This document shows positions 49,979 to 59,256 of a stretch of DNA of 64,000 nucleotides, one piece after another. The stretch comes from Clavibacter phaseoli (lineage in GTDB: Bacteria > Actinomycetota > Actinomycetes > Actinomycetales > Microbacteriaceae): assembly GCF_021922925.1 (NCBI RefSeq), contig NZ_CP040787.1:1-64000 (forward strand), in the 5' to 3' direction. The notes under the pieces were generated by a model. It was not told where the DNA came from, searched no databases, and was given only the letters and a program-made list of their open reading frames with translations. Every line of letters starts with the position of its first letter. Position 1 is the first letter of the stretch. The position numbers and the translations under genes were made by a program.

Positions 49979-51553
49979 ATGATCGCCTCACCTCCGATCG
50001 TCAAGATGAAGAACATCTCGATCAGCTTCCCCGGCGTCAAGGCGCTCGACGGCGTCGACTTCCGCCTCTTCCCGGGCGAAGTCCATACGCTCATGGGCGA
50101 GAACGGCGCCGGCAAGTCGACGCTCATCAAGGCACTGACCGGCGTCTACCGCATCGACAGCGGCGAGATCGTCATCGGCGGTTCACCGCGACGCCTCACC
50201 GGCACCGCCGACGCCCAGGCCGCCGGCATCTCCACCGTCTACCAAGAGGTCAACCTCGTCTCCAACCTCTCCATCGGGGAGAACGTCATGCTCGGCTACG
50301 AGGTCCGCGGCAGGTTCGGCATCGACTGGAAGGCCACGCACGCGGCTGCCGAGGTCGCCCTCGCCAAGCTCGGACTGGATCACCTCAACACCCGCCACTC
50401 CCTCTCGACCCTCTCGATCGCCATGCAGCAGCTCGTCGCGATCAGCCGCTCCACGGTGAGCGACTCGAAGGTCCTGATCCTCGACGAGCCGACCTCGAGC
50501 CTGGACGCCAACGAGGTGGAGAACCTCTTCGTGGTCATCCGGCGCCTGCGGTCCGAGGGCGTCGCGATCCTGTTCGTGTCGCACTTCCTCGACCAGGTCT
50601 ACGCGATCAGCGACCGTCTCACCGTGCTGCGCAACGGGAAGTACATCGGCGAGTACCTCACCACCGAGCTCGACCGCACCTCGCTCATCTCCAAGATGAT
50701 CGGCAAGGACATTGCAGCGCTGCGCTCCCTCGATGCCGAACGTGAGGGTAGCGACCACCTCTACTCAGACGCACCGCTCTACACGGCGAAGGGCCTGGGA
50801 CGGAAGGGTTCGATCGAACCCACCGACCTCACCCTGCATCGCGGAGAGGTCGTCGGGTTCGCCGGGCTCCTCGGCTCCGGCCGCACCGAGCTCGCGCGCC
50901 TGATCTACGGCGTCGACAAGCCCGAGACGGGTGACATCACCCTGCACGGCGCGAAGGTCGATGTGCCGACACCCACCGCCGGACTTGCGCACAAGATCGC
51001 CTTCGCCAGTGAGAACCGCCGAGACGAGGGCATCATCCGGGACCTCTCTGTCCGGGAGAACCTCATCCTCGCAGTGCAGGCCAAACGCGGCTGGGCCCGA
51101 CCTCTCTCCAAGAAGGAGAAGGACGAGATCGTCGACAAGTACCTCGTCGAGCTCAACGTCCGCCCCGCCGACCCCGATCGCCCGATCAGCAAGCTCTCCG
51201 GCGGAAACCAGCAGAAGGTCCTCCTGGGCCGCTGGCTGGCAACCCAGCCGGAGATCCTCATCCTGGACGAGCCCACGCGCGGCATCGACGTCGGCGCCAA
51301 GGCGGAGATCCAGGAGAAGATCGTCGCTCTCGCTGGCGAGGGCGTCGCCGTCGTCTTCATCTCTTCCGAGCTCGACGAGGTGGTCCGCCTCAGCGACCGC
51401 ATCATCGTGCTCAAGGACCACCGTGTGATCGCGCAAGTCCTCAACGACTCCGCGGTGACGCCGGAGTCGATCGTCAATACCATCGCAGCAGAAGGAGTCG
51501 TCGACGAGGACGTCGTCGTCCTCGAGGGCACCATGCAGGAGGCATCATCATGA
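49979..51553 (+). CDS. Sugar ABC transporter ATPase, dual-domain (YtfR-like)
   Basis: A 524-residue double ATPase. Walker A GENGAGKST is followed by YQEVNLVSNLSIGENVMLG (Q-loop region) and a degenerate first signature (LSIAMQQLVAISRST). The second half has GLLGSGRTEL and LSGGNQQKVLLGRWLATQPEILILDEPTRGIDVGAK. It is similar along its length to the 47093-48673 protein, but here the genes directly downstream are the two permeases, with ATGA overlap. It is the likely energiser of this transporter. Confidence 0.93.
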   Translation: MIASPPIVKMKNISISFPGVKALDGVDFRLFPGEVHTLMGENGAGKSTLIKALTGVYRIDSGEIVIGGSPRRLTGTADAQAAGISTVYQEVNLVSNLSIGENVMLGYEVRGRFGIDWKATHAAAEVALAKLGLDHLNTRHSLSTLSIAMQQLVAISRSTVSDSKVLILDEPTSSLDANEVENLFVVIRRLRSEGVAILFVSHFLDQVYAISDRLTVLRNGKYIGEYLTTELDRTSLISKMIGKDIAALRSLDAEREGSDHLYSDAPLYTAKGLGRKGSIEPTDLTLHRGEVVGFAGLLGSGRTELARLIYGVDKPETGDITLHGAKVDVPTPTAGLAHKIAFASENRRDEGIIRDLSVRENLILAVQAKRGWARPLSKKEKDEIVDKYLVELNVRPADPDRPISKLSGGNQQKVLLGRWLATQPEILILDEPTRGIDVGAKAEIQEKIVALAGEGVAVVFISSELDEVVRLSDRIIVLKDHRVIAQVLNDSAVTPESIVNTIAAEGVVDEDVVVLEGTMQEASS

Positions 51554-52626
51554 GCACCGATACCCGGCCGAGAAGGACCTCGCTCCTGGCCGGCCTCGTC
51601 CGCCGGCAGTGGTTCGGGGGCGTGGTCGCGATCGTCCTCCTCCTTCTGGTCAACGTGGTGAAGGATCCCGGATATCTGGCGGTCTCGATGAGCCCGACCA
51701 CCGGATACTTCGTCGGCAACCTGATCGACATCGCCCGCGCGGCGGCACCGATCCTGATGATCGCGGTCGGGATGTGCCTCGTGATCGCTACGGGCGGCAT
51801 CGACCTGTCGGTCGGCTCCATCATGGTCGTCGCCGGCGCCGTCTCGATGGAGTTCCTGAACGCCCAGGGCGCCCCCGACTCGCTCGGCGCTGCCGCTGCG
51901 GCGTTCGGCCTCGCCATCCTGGTCAGTGCCGTCCTCGGAGCGGTCAACGGCATCCTCGTCTCCGTGGTGGGACTGCAGCCGTTCATCAGCACGCTCGTCG
52001 TGATGCTGGCTGGACGCGGCCTTGCGAAGGTGATCACCGGCGGTCAGAACACGGCCGCCACCAACGAGCCCTTCCGTTGGGTGGCGAACGGCTACGTGTT
52101 CGGCCTCCCCGTGGTGTTCCTCTTCGCGATCGCGATCGTGATCGCGGTCGGCCTCCTGGTCAGAAGGAGCGCTCTCGGCCTAATGATCGAGGCGATCGGC
52201 ATGGACCCGAAGGCCGCTCGCCTCGCGGGAATCAGCCGCCGTGGTCTCCTGCTCACCGCCTACGTCAGCAGCGGCATCCTGGCTGGTGTCGCGGGCGTCT
52301 TCGCGACCGCGAGCGTCATGACCGTCGACACGTCCCGCACCGGGTACCAGCTCGAGCTCGACGCGATCCTCGCCGTGGTCATCGGCGGAACCTCGCTCGC
52401 GGGAGGAAAGTTCAACATCGCCGGAGCCGCGGTCGGAGCGATCCTGATCGCGACGCTCGACAAGACGGTGGTGTTCCTCGGAGTCTCATCCTCGGCCACG
52501 CCCGCATTCAAGGCCATCGTGATCGTCGCTCTCTGCCTTCTGCAGTCCGAGCGTGTCCGCTCCGCCTTCTCCCACCGGCGCGAAACGCGCCGCCCCGCCC
52601 CGCAGAAGGAGTCGATCCCCGCATGA
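51550..52626 (+). CDS. Sugar ABC transporter permease 1 (YtfT-like)
   Basis: A 358-residue RbsC-type permease with about eight to ten helices. The MCLVIATGGIDLSVGSIMVVAG motif and the ILAVVIGGTSLAGGKFNIAGAAVGA motif, which contacts the ATPase, are typical of ribose/furanose permeases. It overlaps the ATPase by 4 bases and the second permease by 4 bases (ATGA each), giving tight coupling. Two distinct permeases in series match the YtfT-YjfF arrangement. Confidence 0.92.
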   Translation: MSTDTRPRRTSLLAGLVRRQWFGGVVAIVLLLLVNVVKDPGYLAVSMSPTTGYFVGNLIDIARAAAPILMIAVGMCLVIATGGIDLSVGSIMVVAGAVSMEFLNAQGAPDSLGAAAAAFGLAILVSAVLGAVNGILVSVVGLQPFISTLVVMLAGRGLAKVITGGQNTAATNEPFRWVANGYVFGLPVVFLFAIAIVIAVGLLVRRSALGLMIEAIGMDPKAARLAGISRRGLLLTAYVSSGILAGVAGVFATASVMTVDTSRTGYQLELDAILAVVIGGTSLAGGKFNIAGAAVGAILIATLDKTVVFLGVSSSATPAFKAIVIVALCLLQSERVRSAFSHRRETRRPAPQKESIPA

Positions 52627-53660
52627 GCGCCCTGCTGACACGCCCCGCCCCACTGGCGGCCTCCGAGCGCACGACGGTCCGGTCCTACATCGGCCAGCAC
52701 CGCGAGAAGCTGCCGACCCTCGCGGCCCTGGTCATCTTCGTCGGCATGCTCCTCTATGGCGAAGCGGCCTATGGTCGCATCCTGCAGGCCAGCACGCTGT
52801 CGAACCTCCTGGTCAACAACGCGCACCTGATCATCCTCGCCGTGGGACTCACCTTCGTGATCCTGACGGGCGGGATCGACCTCTCCGTCGGTGCCGTCAT
52901 CGCCTTCACCAGCGTCAGTGGCGTGCTCCTGATCAACGCCGGCTGGAACCCCTGGGTCGTCCTCCTCCTCATGGTCCTCATCGGCTCCGCGTTCGGCTTG
53001 GTGTCGGGCATCCTGATCCAGTACTTCAACGTGCAGCCGTTCATCGCGACGCTAGCGATGATGTTCCTGGCTCGGGGGCTCGCCTCGATGCTGAGCACCG
53101 TGCCGGAGCGCCTCGCAGACGACTCGCCGGTGCTCGCGCTCGCGACGCCGATCAAGCTGATCGACGGGCCGAAGGTCAACGACTTCGTCATCAGCCCGGG
53201 CGTGATCATCGCGGTGATGGTCGTGGCCGTGGCGTACTTCGTGCTGCATCGCACCCGGATCGGACGCACGGTCTACGCGATGGGCGGCTCTGAGCAGTCC
53301 TCTGCGCTGATGGGTCTGCCGGTCCTTCGGACGAAGCTGCTCATCTACGTGGTCAGCGGGACACTCGCCGGTCTCGCAGGCGTGGTGTACACCGCTCGCC
53401 TCGGCAGCGCACAGAACATCACCGGCACCGGATGGGAGCTCGACGCGATCGCGGCGACCGTCATCGGCGGGACGCTCTTGACCGGCGGCGTCGGATTCGT
53501 GCTCGGCTCCGTGGTCGGCGCCCTCGTGCTCGGTCTGATGAACGTGCTGATCACCCGTGACGGCGGCATCCCGCCCGAGGCGACCACCATCATCACCGGC
53601 GGGATCCTGCTGGTCTTCGTGCTCCTGCAGCGTGCGGTGATGGCCCGCAGTAGGACCTGA
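52623..53660 (+). CDS. Sugar ABC transporter permease 2 (YjfF-like)
   Basis: A 345-residue RbsC-type permease: LTFVILTGGIDLSVGAVIAFTSVSG, FNVQPFIATLAMMFLARGLASML and IAATVIGGTLLTGGVGFVLGSVVGALVLGLMN. It pairs with permease 1 as a heterodimeric channel. It is the last gene of the transporter operon; a 10-bp GC hairpin (53681-53720) follows. The first ~28 residues are cytoplasmic. Confidence 0.92.
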   Translation: MSALLTRPAPLAASERTTVRSYIGQHREKLPTLAALVIFVGMLLYGEAAYGRILQASTLSNLLVNNAHLIILAVGLTFVILTGGIDLSVGAVIAFTSVSGVLLINAGWNPWVVLLLMVLIGSAFGLVSGILIQYFNVQPFIATLAMMFLARGLASMLSTVPERLADDSPVLALATPIKLIDGPKVNDFVISPGVIIAVMVVAVAYFVLHRTRIGRTVYAMGGSEQSSALMGLPVLRTKLLIYVVSGTLAGLAGVVYTARLGSAQNITGTGWELDAIAATVIGGTLLTGGVGFVLGSVVGALVLGLMNVLITRDGGIPPEATTIITGGILLVFVLLQRAVMARSRT

Positions 53661-53680
53661 TCCGGCACGGTCCTGCTCGA

Positions 53681-53720
53681 CGACGCCCCCTCGACCGCAC
53701 CCGCGCAGACGGGGGCGTCG
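53681..53720 (+). terminator. Hairpin after the transporter operon
   Basis: CGACGCCCCC pairs with GGGGGCGTCG around a 20-base loop, 20 bases after the permease stop. There is no strong U tract. Confidence 0.6.
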
Positions 53721-53792
53721 GACGTTCTACGGATTCCCGCGCGATCCCAGTGGGAGTCTCCGGCGCTGGCTCTCGCGCCCATCCCAACTTAG

Positions 53793-53806
53793 TGTTACCG
53801 TGAACA
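53793..53806. promoter_or_regulatory. LacI-type operator 2
   Basis: TGTTACCGTGAACA, the inverse of the site at 48697-48710, 57 bp before the first GH43 gene. Confidence 0.8.
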
Positions 53807-53862
53807 TCGCTGATGTCCCGTCAGCTCTCCTCTGCAATGGTGCCGAACTAGGAGCAAGTGCG

Positions 53863-56313
53863 ATGAAGCCCTTCCTGCGACCGCTCGTCCTCGCGACAGC
53901 GTTGGCTCTCACAGCTCCCTTGTTCGTCGCGCCTGCGGCGTCGGCTGCCACGGGCGATGCCGCAGGCGCGATCCTGCGGTACGACTTCGCTTCGGGCTCG
54001 GGGACGTCCGTCCTCGACAGCAGCGGCAACGGCCGCGACGGTCAGATCATGGGTGGCGGCACGCGGCAGGACGGCGCCCTGCGCCTGGACGGCGTCGACG
54101 ACTACGTGGACCTCCCCGACGACCTGCTCGCCGGCATCACCGACATCACGGTCGAGGCCGACGTCTGGATCGACCCCGCCCAGGCAACGCCGTACTTCAT
54201 CTACGGTCTCGGCAACACCGCCTCCGGCGCGGGAAACGGCTACCTCTTCACCTCGGGTGACGGCTACCGCACCAGCATCACGACCGGCGACTACCGGTCG
54301 GAGCAGACGGTGTCGCAGGGCAGGGCCGTGCCGCGGGGCACGTGGGCGCACCTCACCTACACGCTGGCCGGCACGACGGCCACGATCTACCTCGACGGAG
54401 TGAAGGTCGGCAGCTCCACCGTGACCATCGACCCGAAGGACATCGGCGGCGGCCGGGCGACGGCCAACTACATCGGCCGCTCGAACTACGACGCCGACAA
54501 CCGCTTCCGCGGCCAGATCCGCCAGTTCGCCATCTACGACCGGGCGCTCACCTCGACCGAGGTGCTCGCCGCCTCCGGCAACACGACGATCCTGGCGGAC
54601 GCCACGCTCTCCGGGGACGTCCTCAAGACGGCGCCGATCGTCGACTCCGGCAACCGCGTGGTCACCTTCCCGGTGAAGCCCGGCGTGCCGCTGACCTCGC
54701 TGACCCCGACCTTCACCACCGCGGCGGGGGTCACCGCCAGCCCGGCATCCGGAACGGTCCGCGATCTGTCCAGCCCGAAGACGGTCGTGCTGACGCCGTC
54801 GGACGGCGGGCCGACGACCACCTGGACGCTGAAGGCGATCACCATGAACAGCCCGGCCATTCCGGGCCTGTACGCCGACCCCAACATCGCGGTGTTCGGC
54901 GACACCTACTACGTCTACGCGACCACCGACGGCGTCCCCGGGTGGGGCGGCAACCAGTTCTTCGTCTGGTCGTCGAAGGACCTCGTCGACTGGACCCGCT
55001 CGAGCCAGCCCATCCTCACCCTCGACGGTGCGAACGGCAACGTCCCCTGGGCCGTCGGCAACGCCTGGGCGCCGACCATCGTCGAGAGGGGCGGGAAGTA
55101 CTACTTCTACTTCTCCGGCCACAACGCCGCGCTCGACCGCAAGACGATCGGCGTCGCGGTCGCCGACAGCCCGACAGGGCCGTTCACCGCGCAGCCGACG
55201 GCCATGATCACCAACGGCGAGTCCGTGAACTCCGGTCAGGCCATCGACCCGGCCGCGTTCACCGATCCGGCGACGGGGAAGTCGTACCTCTTCTGGGGCA
55301 ACGGCGTCCCTCTCTACGCCGAGCTTTCGGACGACATGCTCTCGGTCAAGTCCGGGACGATCAAGCGGATCGACGGTCTCACCGACTTCCGCGAGGGCGC
55401 CTTCGTGAACGTGCGCGACGGGCTCTACCACCTGACCTACTCGATCGACGACACGGGCTCCGAGAACTACCGCATCGGCTACGCCACCGCGACGAGCATC
55501 GGCGGACCGTGGACCTACCGGGGCGTGGTCCTGGAGAAGGACGCCAGCCAGGGCATCCTCGCCACCGGACACAACTCGATCATCAACGTCCCGGGCACCG
55601 ACGACTGGTACATCGCGTACCACCGCTTCGCCTTCGCCGGCGGCGACGGCACCCACCGTGAGACGACACTCGACCGGGTCACGTTCTCCCCCACGACCGG
55701 ACTCATGGAGAAGGTGAAGCCCACATTGGAGGGGGTGAGCGCGCAGCGGGTGCGCGACACCTCGCCGCTCGCGGCGTCGATCACCGGCACGGCGGCGGTG
55801 GGCAGCACACTCACCGCGGTCGCCTCCTCGCCGTGGACTGCCACGGCCTACCAGTGGAAGCGCGCGGGCACGGCGATCCCCGGCGCGACCGCCTCGACCT
55901 ACACGCTCACGGCCTCCGACAAGGGGACGATCGTGTCGGTCGCGGTCACGGCCGCGAAGCCGCAGTGGTCGCCCTCCACCCAGTCCGCGCAGGTCGGCCC
56001 GATCGGCGAGTCCGCCGTCTCCCCCATCGCCGTCACCGCCTCGAGCAGCACGCGCTGCGTGCAGGGGCGGGTGGCCCTTTCGGTCTCCGTCACCAACCCG
56101 AACCCCTTCCCCGTGAAGGTGGCGATCAGCACGGGCTACGGCACGAAGTCGATCGCGGAGGTCGCCGCCGGCAAGAGCGCCATCCACGCGTTCACCACCC
56201 GTGAGGTGAGCATCGCCGGCGGTTCCGCGAGCGTGTCCGCGACGGCGTTCGTCTCGGGAAAGCCCGCGTCGGCGACCGCCGTCGCCCCCTATCCCGCCGC
56301 CAGCTGCGGCTGA
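53863..56313 (+). CDS. Secreted GH43 arabinanase-like enzyme with LamG domain
   Basis: An 816-residue exported enzyme. It has a signal peptide (~1-31), a LamG/concanavalin-like domain (~38-245), a linker, a five-bladed GH43 catalytic domain (~325-640), an immunoglobulin-like repeat (~650-725) and a Cys-flanked C-terminal module (~730-816). Predicted catalytic residues are D339 (YADPNI), D462 (AIDPAAF, pKa modulator) and E511 (REGAFV). It probably cleaves arabinan or arabinofuranosyl side chains outside the cell, feeding the furanose transporter. The start at 53863 has an AGGAGC site. A LacI-type operator lies at 53793-53806. Confidence 0.9.
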   Translation: MKPFLRPLVLATALALTAPLFVAPAASAATGDAAGAILRYDFASGSGTSVLDSSGNGRDGQIMGGGTRQDGALRLDGVDDYVDLPDDLLAGITDITVEADVWIDPAQATPYFIYGLGNTASGAGNGYLFTSGDGYRTSITTGDYRSEQTVSQGRAVPRGTWAHLTYTLAGTTATIYLDGVKVGSSTVTIDPKDIGGGRATANYIGRSNYDADNRFRGQIRQFAIYDRALTSTEVLAASGNTTILADATLSGDVLKTAPIVDSGNRVVTFPVKPGVPLTSLTPTFTTAAGVTASPASGTVRDLSSPKTVVLTPSDGGPTTTWTLKAITMNSPAIPGLYADPNIAVFGDTYYVYATTDGVPGWGGNQFFVWSSKDLVDWTRSSQPILTLDGANGNVPWAVGNAWAPTIVERGGKYYFYFSGHNAALDRKTIGVAVADSPTGPFTAQPTAMITNGESVNSGQAIDPAAFTDPATGKSYLFWGNGVPLYAELSDDMLSVKSGTIKRIDGLTDFREGAFVNVRDGLYHLTYSIDDTGSENYRIGYATATSIGGPWTYRGVVLEKDASQGILATGHNSIINVPGTDDWYIAYHRFAFAGGDGTHRETTLDRVTFSPTTGLMEKVKPTLEGVSAQRVRDTSPLAASITGTAAVGSTLTAVASSPWTATAYQWKRAGTAIPGATASTYTLTASDKGTIVSVAVTAAKPQWSPSTQSAQVGPIGESAVSPIAVTASSSTRCVQGRVALSVSVTNPNPFPVKVAISTGYGTKSIAEVAAGKSAIHAFTTREVSIAGGSASVSATAFVSGKPASATAVAPYPAASCG

Positions 56314-56382
56314 TCCCGGTTCCACCCCTCACCACCAAATCGAGTCGGCGACGCTGCCGACGCAGAACGGAGAACACCCGAA

Positions 56383-57009
56383 ATGAACACCCGCTCCTTC
56401 CTCACCCGCGGAGCCGCCGGCATCGCCGGAGGGCTCCTGCTCCTCGGCGTCGCCGGCACAGCGGTCGCCGCCGAGTCCGAGGTCGACACCAACGACGTCG
56501 ACGTCACCGTCGGGATCGCCCCGCTCGCCGGTGGAGGCGCCCTCTCCATGTCGGTCGCCGGCTCGTCGGCGGCGCTGACCGAGGACGGCTCCACCGCCGT
56601 CGTCCGCCAGTTCACCGGCACCCTCCCGACCGTGACGGTCACCGACACGCGCGATCCCGCCGACATCCCCGCGGGTGCCGGCTGGTACGTCCTCGGCAGC
56701 GCGAGCGACTTCGTGTCTACCGACGGCCAGAGCACGATCGGCGCCGAGAACCTCGGCTGGGCCCCGAACCTCATCGATGGCGGCGACAGCGGCCTCGTCG
56801 CCGAGGGTGACGTAGTGGAGACCGCCATCGACGGCGGCCCGGACGGCGTCGGCCTCGTCGACCAGGAGCTCCTGGCGATCACCAACGACTCCGCCGCCAT
56901 CGCCGAGGAGGGTTCCTGGACCGCGGACGCCGCGCTCACCCTGAAGACCCCCACCACCGTGGACGCCGGCGACTACAGCTCCACCATCACGCTCTCGCTC
57001 TTCGAGTAG
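56383..57009 (+). CDS. WxL-like secreted surface protein
   Basis: A 208-residue exported protein with a signal peptide (~1-30, ending AGTAVAAES). The beta-rich body includes PTVTVTDTRDPADIPAGAGWYVLGSASDF and a C-terminal WTADAALTLKTPTTVDAGDYSSTITLSLFE. The end motif and partnership with a DUF916-type gene match WxL-domain surface proteins, which bind the cell wall or polysaccharide. The gene follows the GH43 gene by 69 bp and may be co-regulated. A 12-bp hairpin (57039-57068) separates it from its partner. Confidence 0.7.
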   Translation: MNTRSFLTRGAAGIAGGLLLLGVAGTAVAAESEVDTNDVDVTVGIAPLAGGGALSMSVAGSSAALTEDGSTAVVRQFTGTLPTVTVTDTRDPADIPAGAGWYVLGSASDFVSTDGQSTIGAENLGWAPNLIDGGDSGLVAEGDVVETAIDGGPDGVGLVDQELLAITNDSAAIAEEGSWTADAALTLKTPTTVDAGDYSSTITLSLFE

Positions 57010-57038
57010 CGTTCGCGACGCACGACCTCACCCCAGCA

Positions 57039-57068
57039 GCGGCCGGGCACCCCCCTGTGCCCGGCCGC
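57039..57068 (+). terminator. Perfect 12-bp hairpin between WxL-like and DUF916-like genes
   Basis: GCGGCCGGGCAC-ccccct-GTGCCCGGCCGC, 29 bases after the stop. It is terminator-like although followed by C-rich rather than U-rich sequence. Confidence 0.7.
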
Positions 57069-57102
57069 TTCCCCCATCCCTCCGCGATATCCCGAGGTGC
57101 CC

Positions 57103-58197
57103 ATGAACGGTCGACGACGATCTCCCCGCCTTGTAGGGCGCATGACGGCGATCGAGCGCTCGTTCGTCGCTCTCGTGACCGTGGGGCTCGCGCTGGGCGC
57201 AGCTCTTCCGGCTAGCGCGGCCGAGGATGTCACCTGGGCCGTGAGTCCGGCGACGGACGGCGCCCCCGACGAACGGTCCTGGATCGAGCTCGACCTCGCG
57301 CCCGGCGCGACCGCGGACGAGGAGGCCGCCGTCCGCAATCTCAGCGACCAGACCGTGACCTTCCGCGTCGATGCTGCCGACGGCTACTTCACCGACACGG
57401 GCCGCTTCAACATGCTCCCCTCGGACACCCCGTCCGTCGATGCCGGCACGTGGATCTCGGCTCCCGAGTCCGTGACCGTCGAGCCGGGCGCCTCCGCCAT
57501 CGTCCCCTTCACCGTCACCGTCCCCGAGGACGCCGAACCGGGCGACCACGCCGCGGGCATCGCGGCCTCCCTGATCTCGACCGGCGCCGACGCCTCCGGC
57601 GCCTCCGTCGGCGTCGAGAGCCGCATCGGCTTCCGCGTCATGACGCGCGTGACCGGTGATGTCGCTCCGGGCGTCGCCATCCAGACCGTGCGCTCCGAGT
57701 ACCATCCTTCGTGGAATCCCTTCCGACCCGGCTCGATCACCCTCGACGCCGAGATCGTCAACACCGGCAACGTGCGCCTGCTGGTCGGCGGGACCGCGAC
57801 GGCACAGGGCGCCTCGGCCCCGATCGTCGCCGAGGACGCCGCCCGGCAGGAGCTCCTGCCGGGCGATCGCCGCGCGGTGTCGATCTCCCTCGAGGGGGTC
57901 TTGCCCCTTTTCCTGGTCGGAGCCGAACTGATGGTCACGCCGACGGTCGTCGCGCTCGATGGAGCGGGTCCCGCATCCATGGACCCGGTCACCAGGTCGA
58001 CGACGGTCCTCGCCGTCCCGTGGGCGCAGCTGCTGGTCCTGCTCGGCGTCGCGCTCATCCTCGCTGCCGTCTTCGTCGGTCGCTCGCGCTCGCGTCGCCG
58101 TGTCGCCGCGCTCGTGCAGCAGGCCAAGGAGGAGGGACGGCGAGAGGCCGCCGGGAGCGGCCGCCCGGATGACGGAAGCGCCGCCGCGGCCGTCTGA
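57103..58197 (+). CDS. DUF916/WxL-interacting-type membrane protein
   Basis: A 364-residue exported protein with a signal peptide (~20-42). Two immunoglobulin-like beta domains follow: a DUF916-like peptidoglycan-binding type with WIELDLAPGATADEEAAVRNLSDQTVTFRVDAADGYFT, then a host-binding-like one with FRPGSITLDAEIVNTGNVRLLVGG. A C-terminal membrane helix (~310-328) is followed by a basic tail. In Firmicutes such proteins anchor WxL complexes; the match here is by architecture. The start at 57103 has a GAGG site. Confidence 0.75.
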   Translation: MNGRRRSPRLVGRMTAIERSFVALVTVGLALGAALPASAAEDVTWAVSPATDGAPDERSWIELDLAPGATADEEAAVRNLSDQTVTFRVDAADGYFTDTGRFNMLPSDTPSVDAGTWISAPESVTVEPGASAIVPFTVTVPEDAEPGDHAAGIAASLISTGADASGASVGVESRIGFRVMTRVTGDVAPGVAIQTVRSEYHPSWNPFRPGSITLDAEIVNTGNVRLLVGGTATAQGASAPIVAEDAARQELLPGDRRAVSISLEGVLPLFLVGAELMVTPTVVALDGAGPASMDPVTRSTTVLAVPWAQLLVLLGVALILAAVFVGRSRSRRRVAALVQQAKEEGRREAAGSGRPDDGSAAAAV

Positions 58198-58960
58198 CTT
58201 GCTCGTCGGCGTCCCCCATGGTTCATCTCCCCCCTGTCCTCGATAGTCGGGCAGTTCTGTGATGCGCCTTCGTGCCGGTCGCGTCGGCCCGAGCAGCCGC
58301 CGACCGCACGGGCGTCGATGATCGTCCCGCACGCGCCGTGCCCTCGATGGCGCCCGTGTGACGGCGCGAACGACGTGTCGCGGGCGGTACGTCGCGGGCG
58401 ATGCCGGCGGACAGGAGGCGGTCGATGCGAAGGCGCGCGATCGGCATGCGGCGAGATGCGGCGCGTCTCACGCAGTCGTCGTGAGGCACGCGGCGGAGGC
58501 GGCGGGGAGAGGCGCCGTGATCCGTCCCCGCCATCCGCCTCCACCTGAAGTGGCGGAAGGCCGTCCGGCGGCGCACGGGGATGACTCGACCTGAGCTCCG
58601 CACGCTCCGTAGCGGCTACGCCCGCGCGCAGCGGTCGTCCCCTCGCGTCGTCCGACGTGCCCTGATGGCAGCCTGCGACAGCTGCTCGTCGGGCATCTCG
58701 CTCCCCGTCGATCGGTTGACGCCGACCGGGCGGTGATCCTCCCGCTCCGTCCTACTCCCGCGCTGCCCCGGGAGCGCCTGTGCGCTGGCGCCTCGTCGAC
58801 GGCGATCCTGGCCGGACACGGTAGGCGAGCTGGTGGCGGGACACGTTCGACCGGGACTGCCCATCGGAGCACGGATCAGGGACCGCGGACGGGACGGCGT
58901 CGTGCCCATCCCCGCGGTGCGAGGACCGACCGGGTCAGCACGGAGGCCTCGTCGCGTCGT
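58198..58960. other. Long gap, no intact gene recognised
   Basis: About 760 bases of very GC-rich DNA between convergent units. Open frames exist on both strands but are Arg/Pro-rich and show no recognisable motif. I see no promoter or repeat that I can support. Confidence 0.45.
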
Positions 58961-59152
58961 CTACAGGAGCGGGAACGCATTGCCGTTGATCAGCAGGACG
59001 TCGTGGTCGCCCCCGACGTCCATCGCGTCGAGGATGCGGTCGACCGCATCCTGACCGTGGTCGTCCTGGTCGGCGCACGTCGGCGCGAGCACGACGGCGG
59101 CGGTCAGGAGTCCGCAGGCGAGCGCGGCGGTGACGGCGGGGTGGGGGTGCAT
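58961..59152 (-). CDS. Small exported protein, unknown function
   Basis: A 63-residue protein whose ATG at 59152 has an AGGAG site 8 bases upstream. A signal-peptide-like N-terminus (~1-22, HPHPAVTAALACGLLTAAVVLAPTCA) is followed by an acidic tail (DQDDHGQDAVDRILDAMDVGGDHDVLLING). It lies 104 bp after the large GH43 gene on the same strand, beyond a terminator-like hairpin. No homologue is recognised. An earlier ATG at 59167 would remove the good spacing. Confidence 0.55.
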   Translation of the reverse strand: MHPHPAVTAALACGLLTAAVVLAPTCADQDDHGQDAVDRILDAMDVGGDHDVLLINGNAFPLL

Positions 59153-59218
59153 GTCCAGGCTCCTCATCGTGTCGGCGGGATGAACGTCTTCGGCGGCGGT
59201 GGTGCGGGTCGAGCCGGA

Positions 59219-59251
59219 GAGGGAGCAGGCCGGTCGATGGCCTGCTCCCTC
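59219..59251 (-). terminator. Perfect 13-bp hairpin after the large GH43 gene
   Basis: GAGGGAGCAGGCC and GGCCTGCTCCCTC around a 7-base loop, 5 bases past the stop of the gene at 59257-62835. Confidence 0.75.
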
Positions 59252-59256
59252 CCCTG

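Noticed and set aside
53848..56325. Long open frame on the minus strand opposite the first GH43 gene
   Set aside because: It is a mirror of high third-position GC in the real gene: Arg/Gly/Asp-rich, no motif, no ribosome site.
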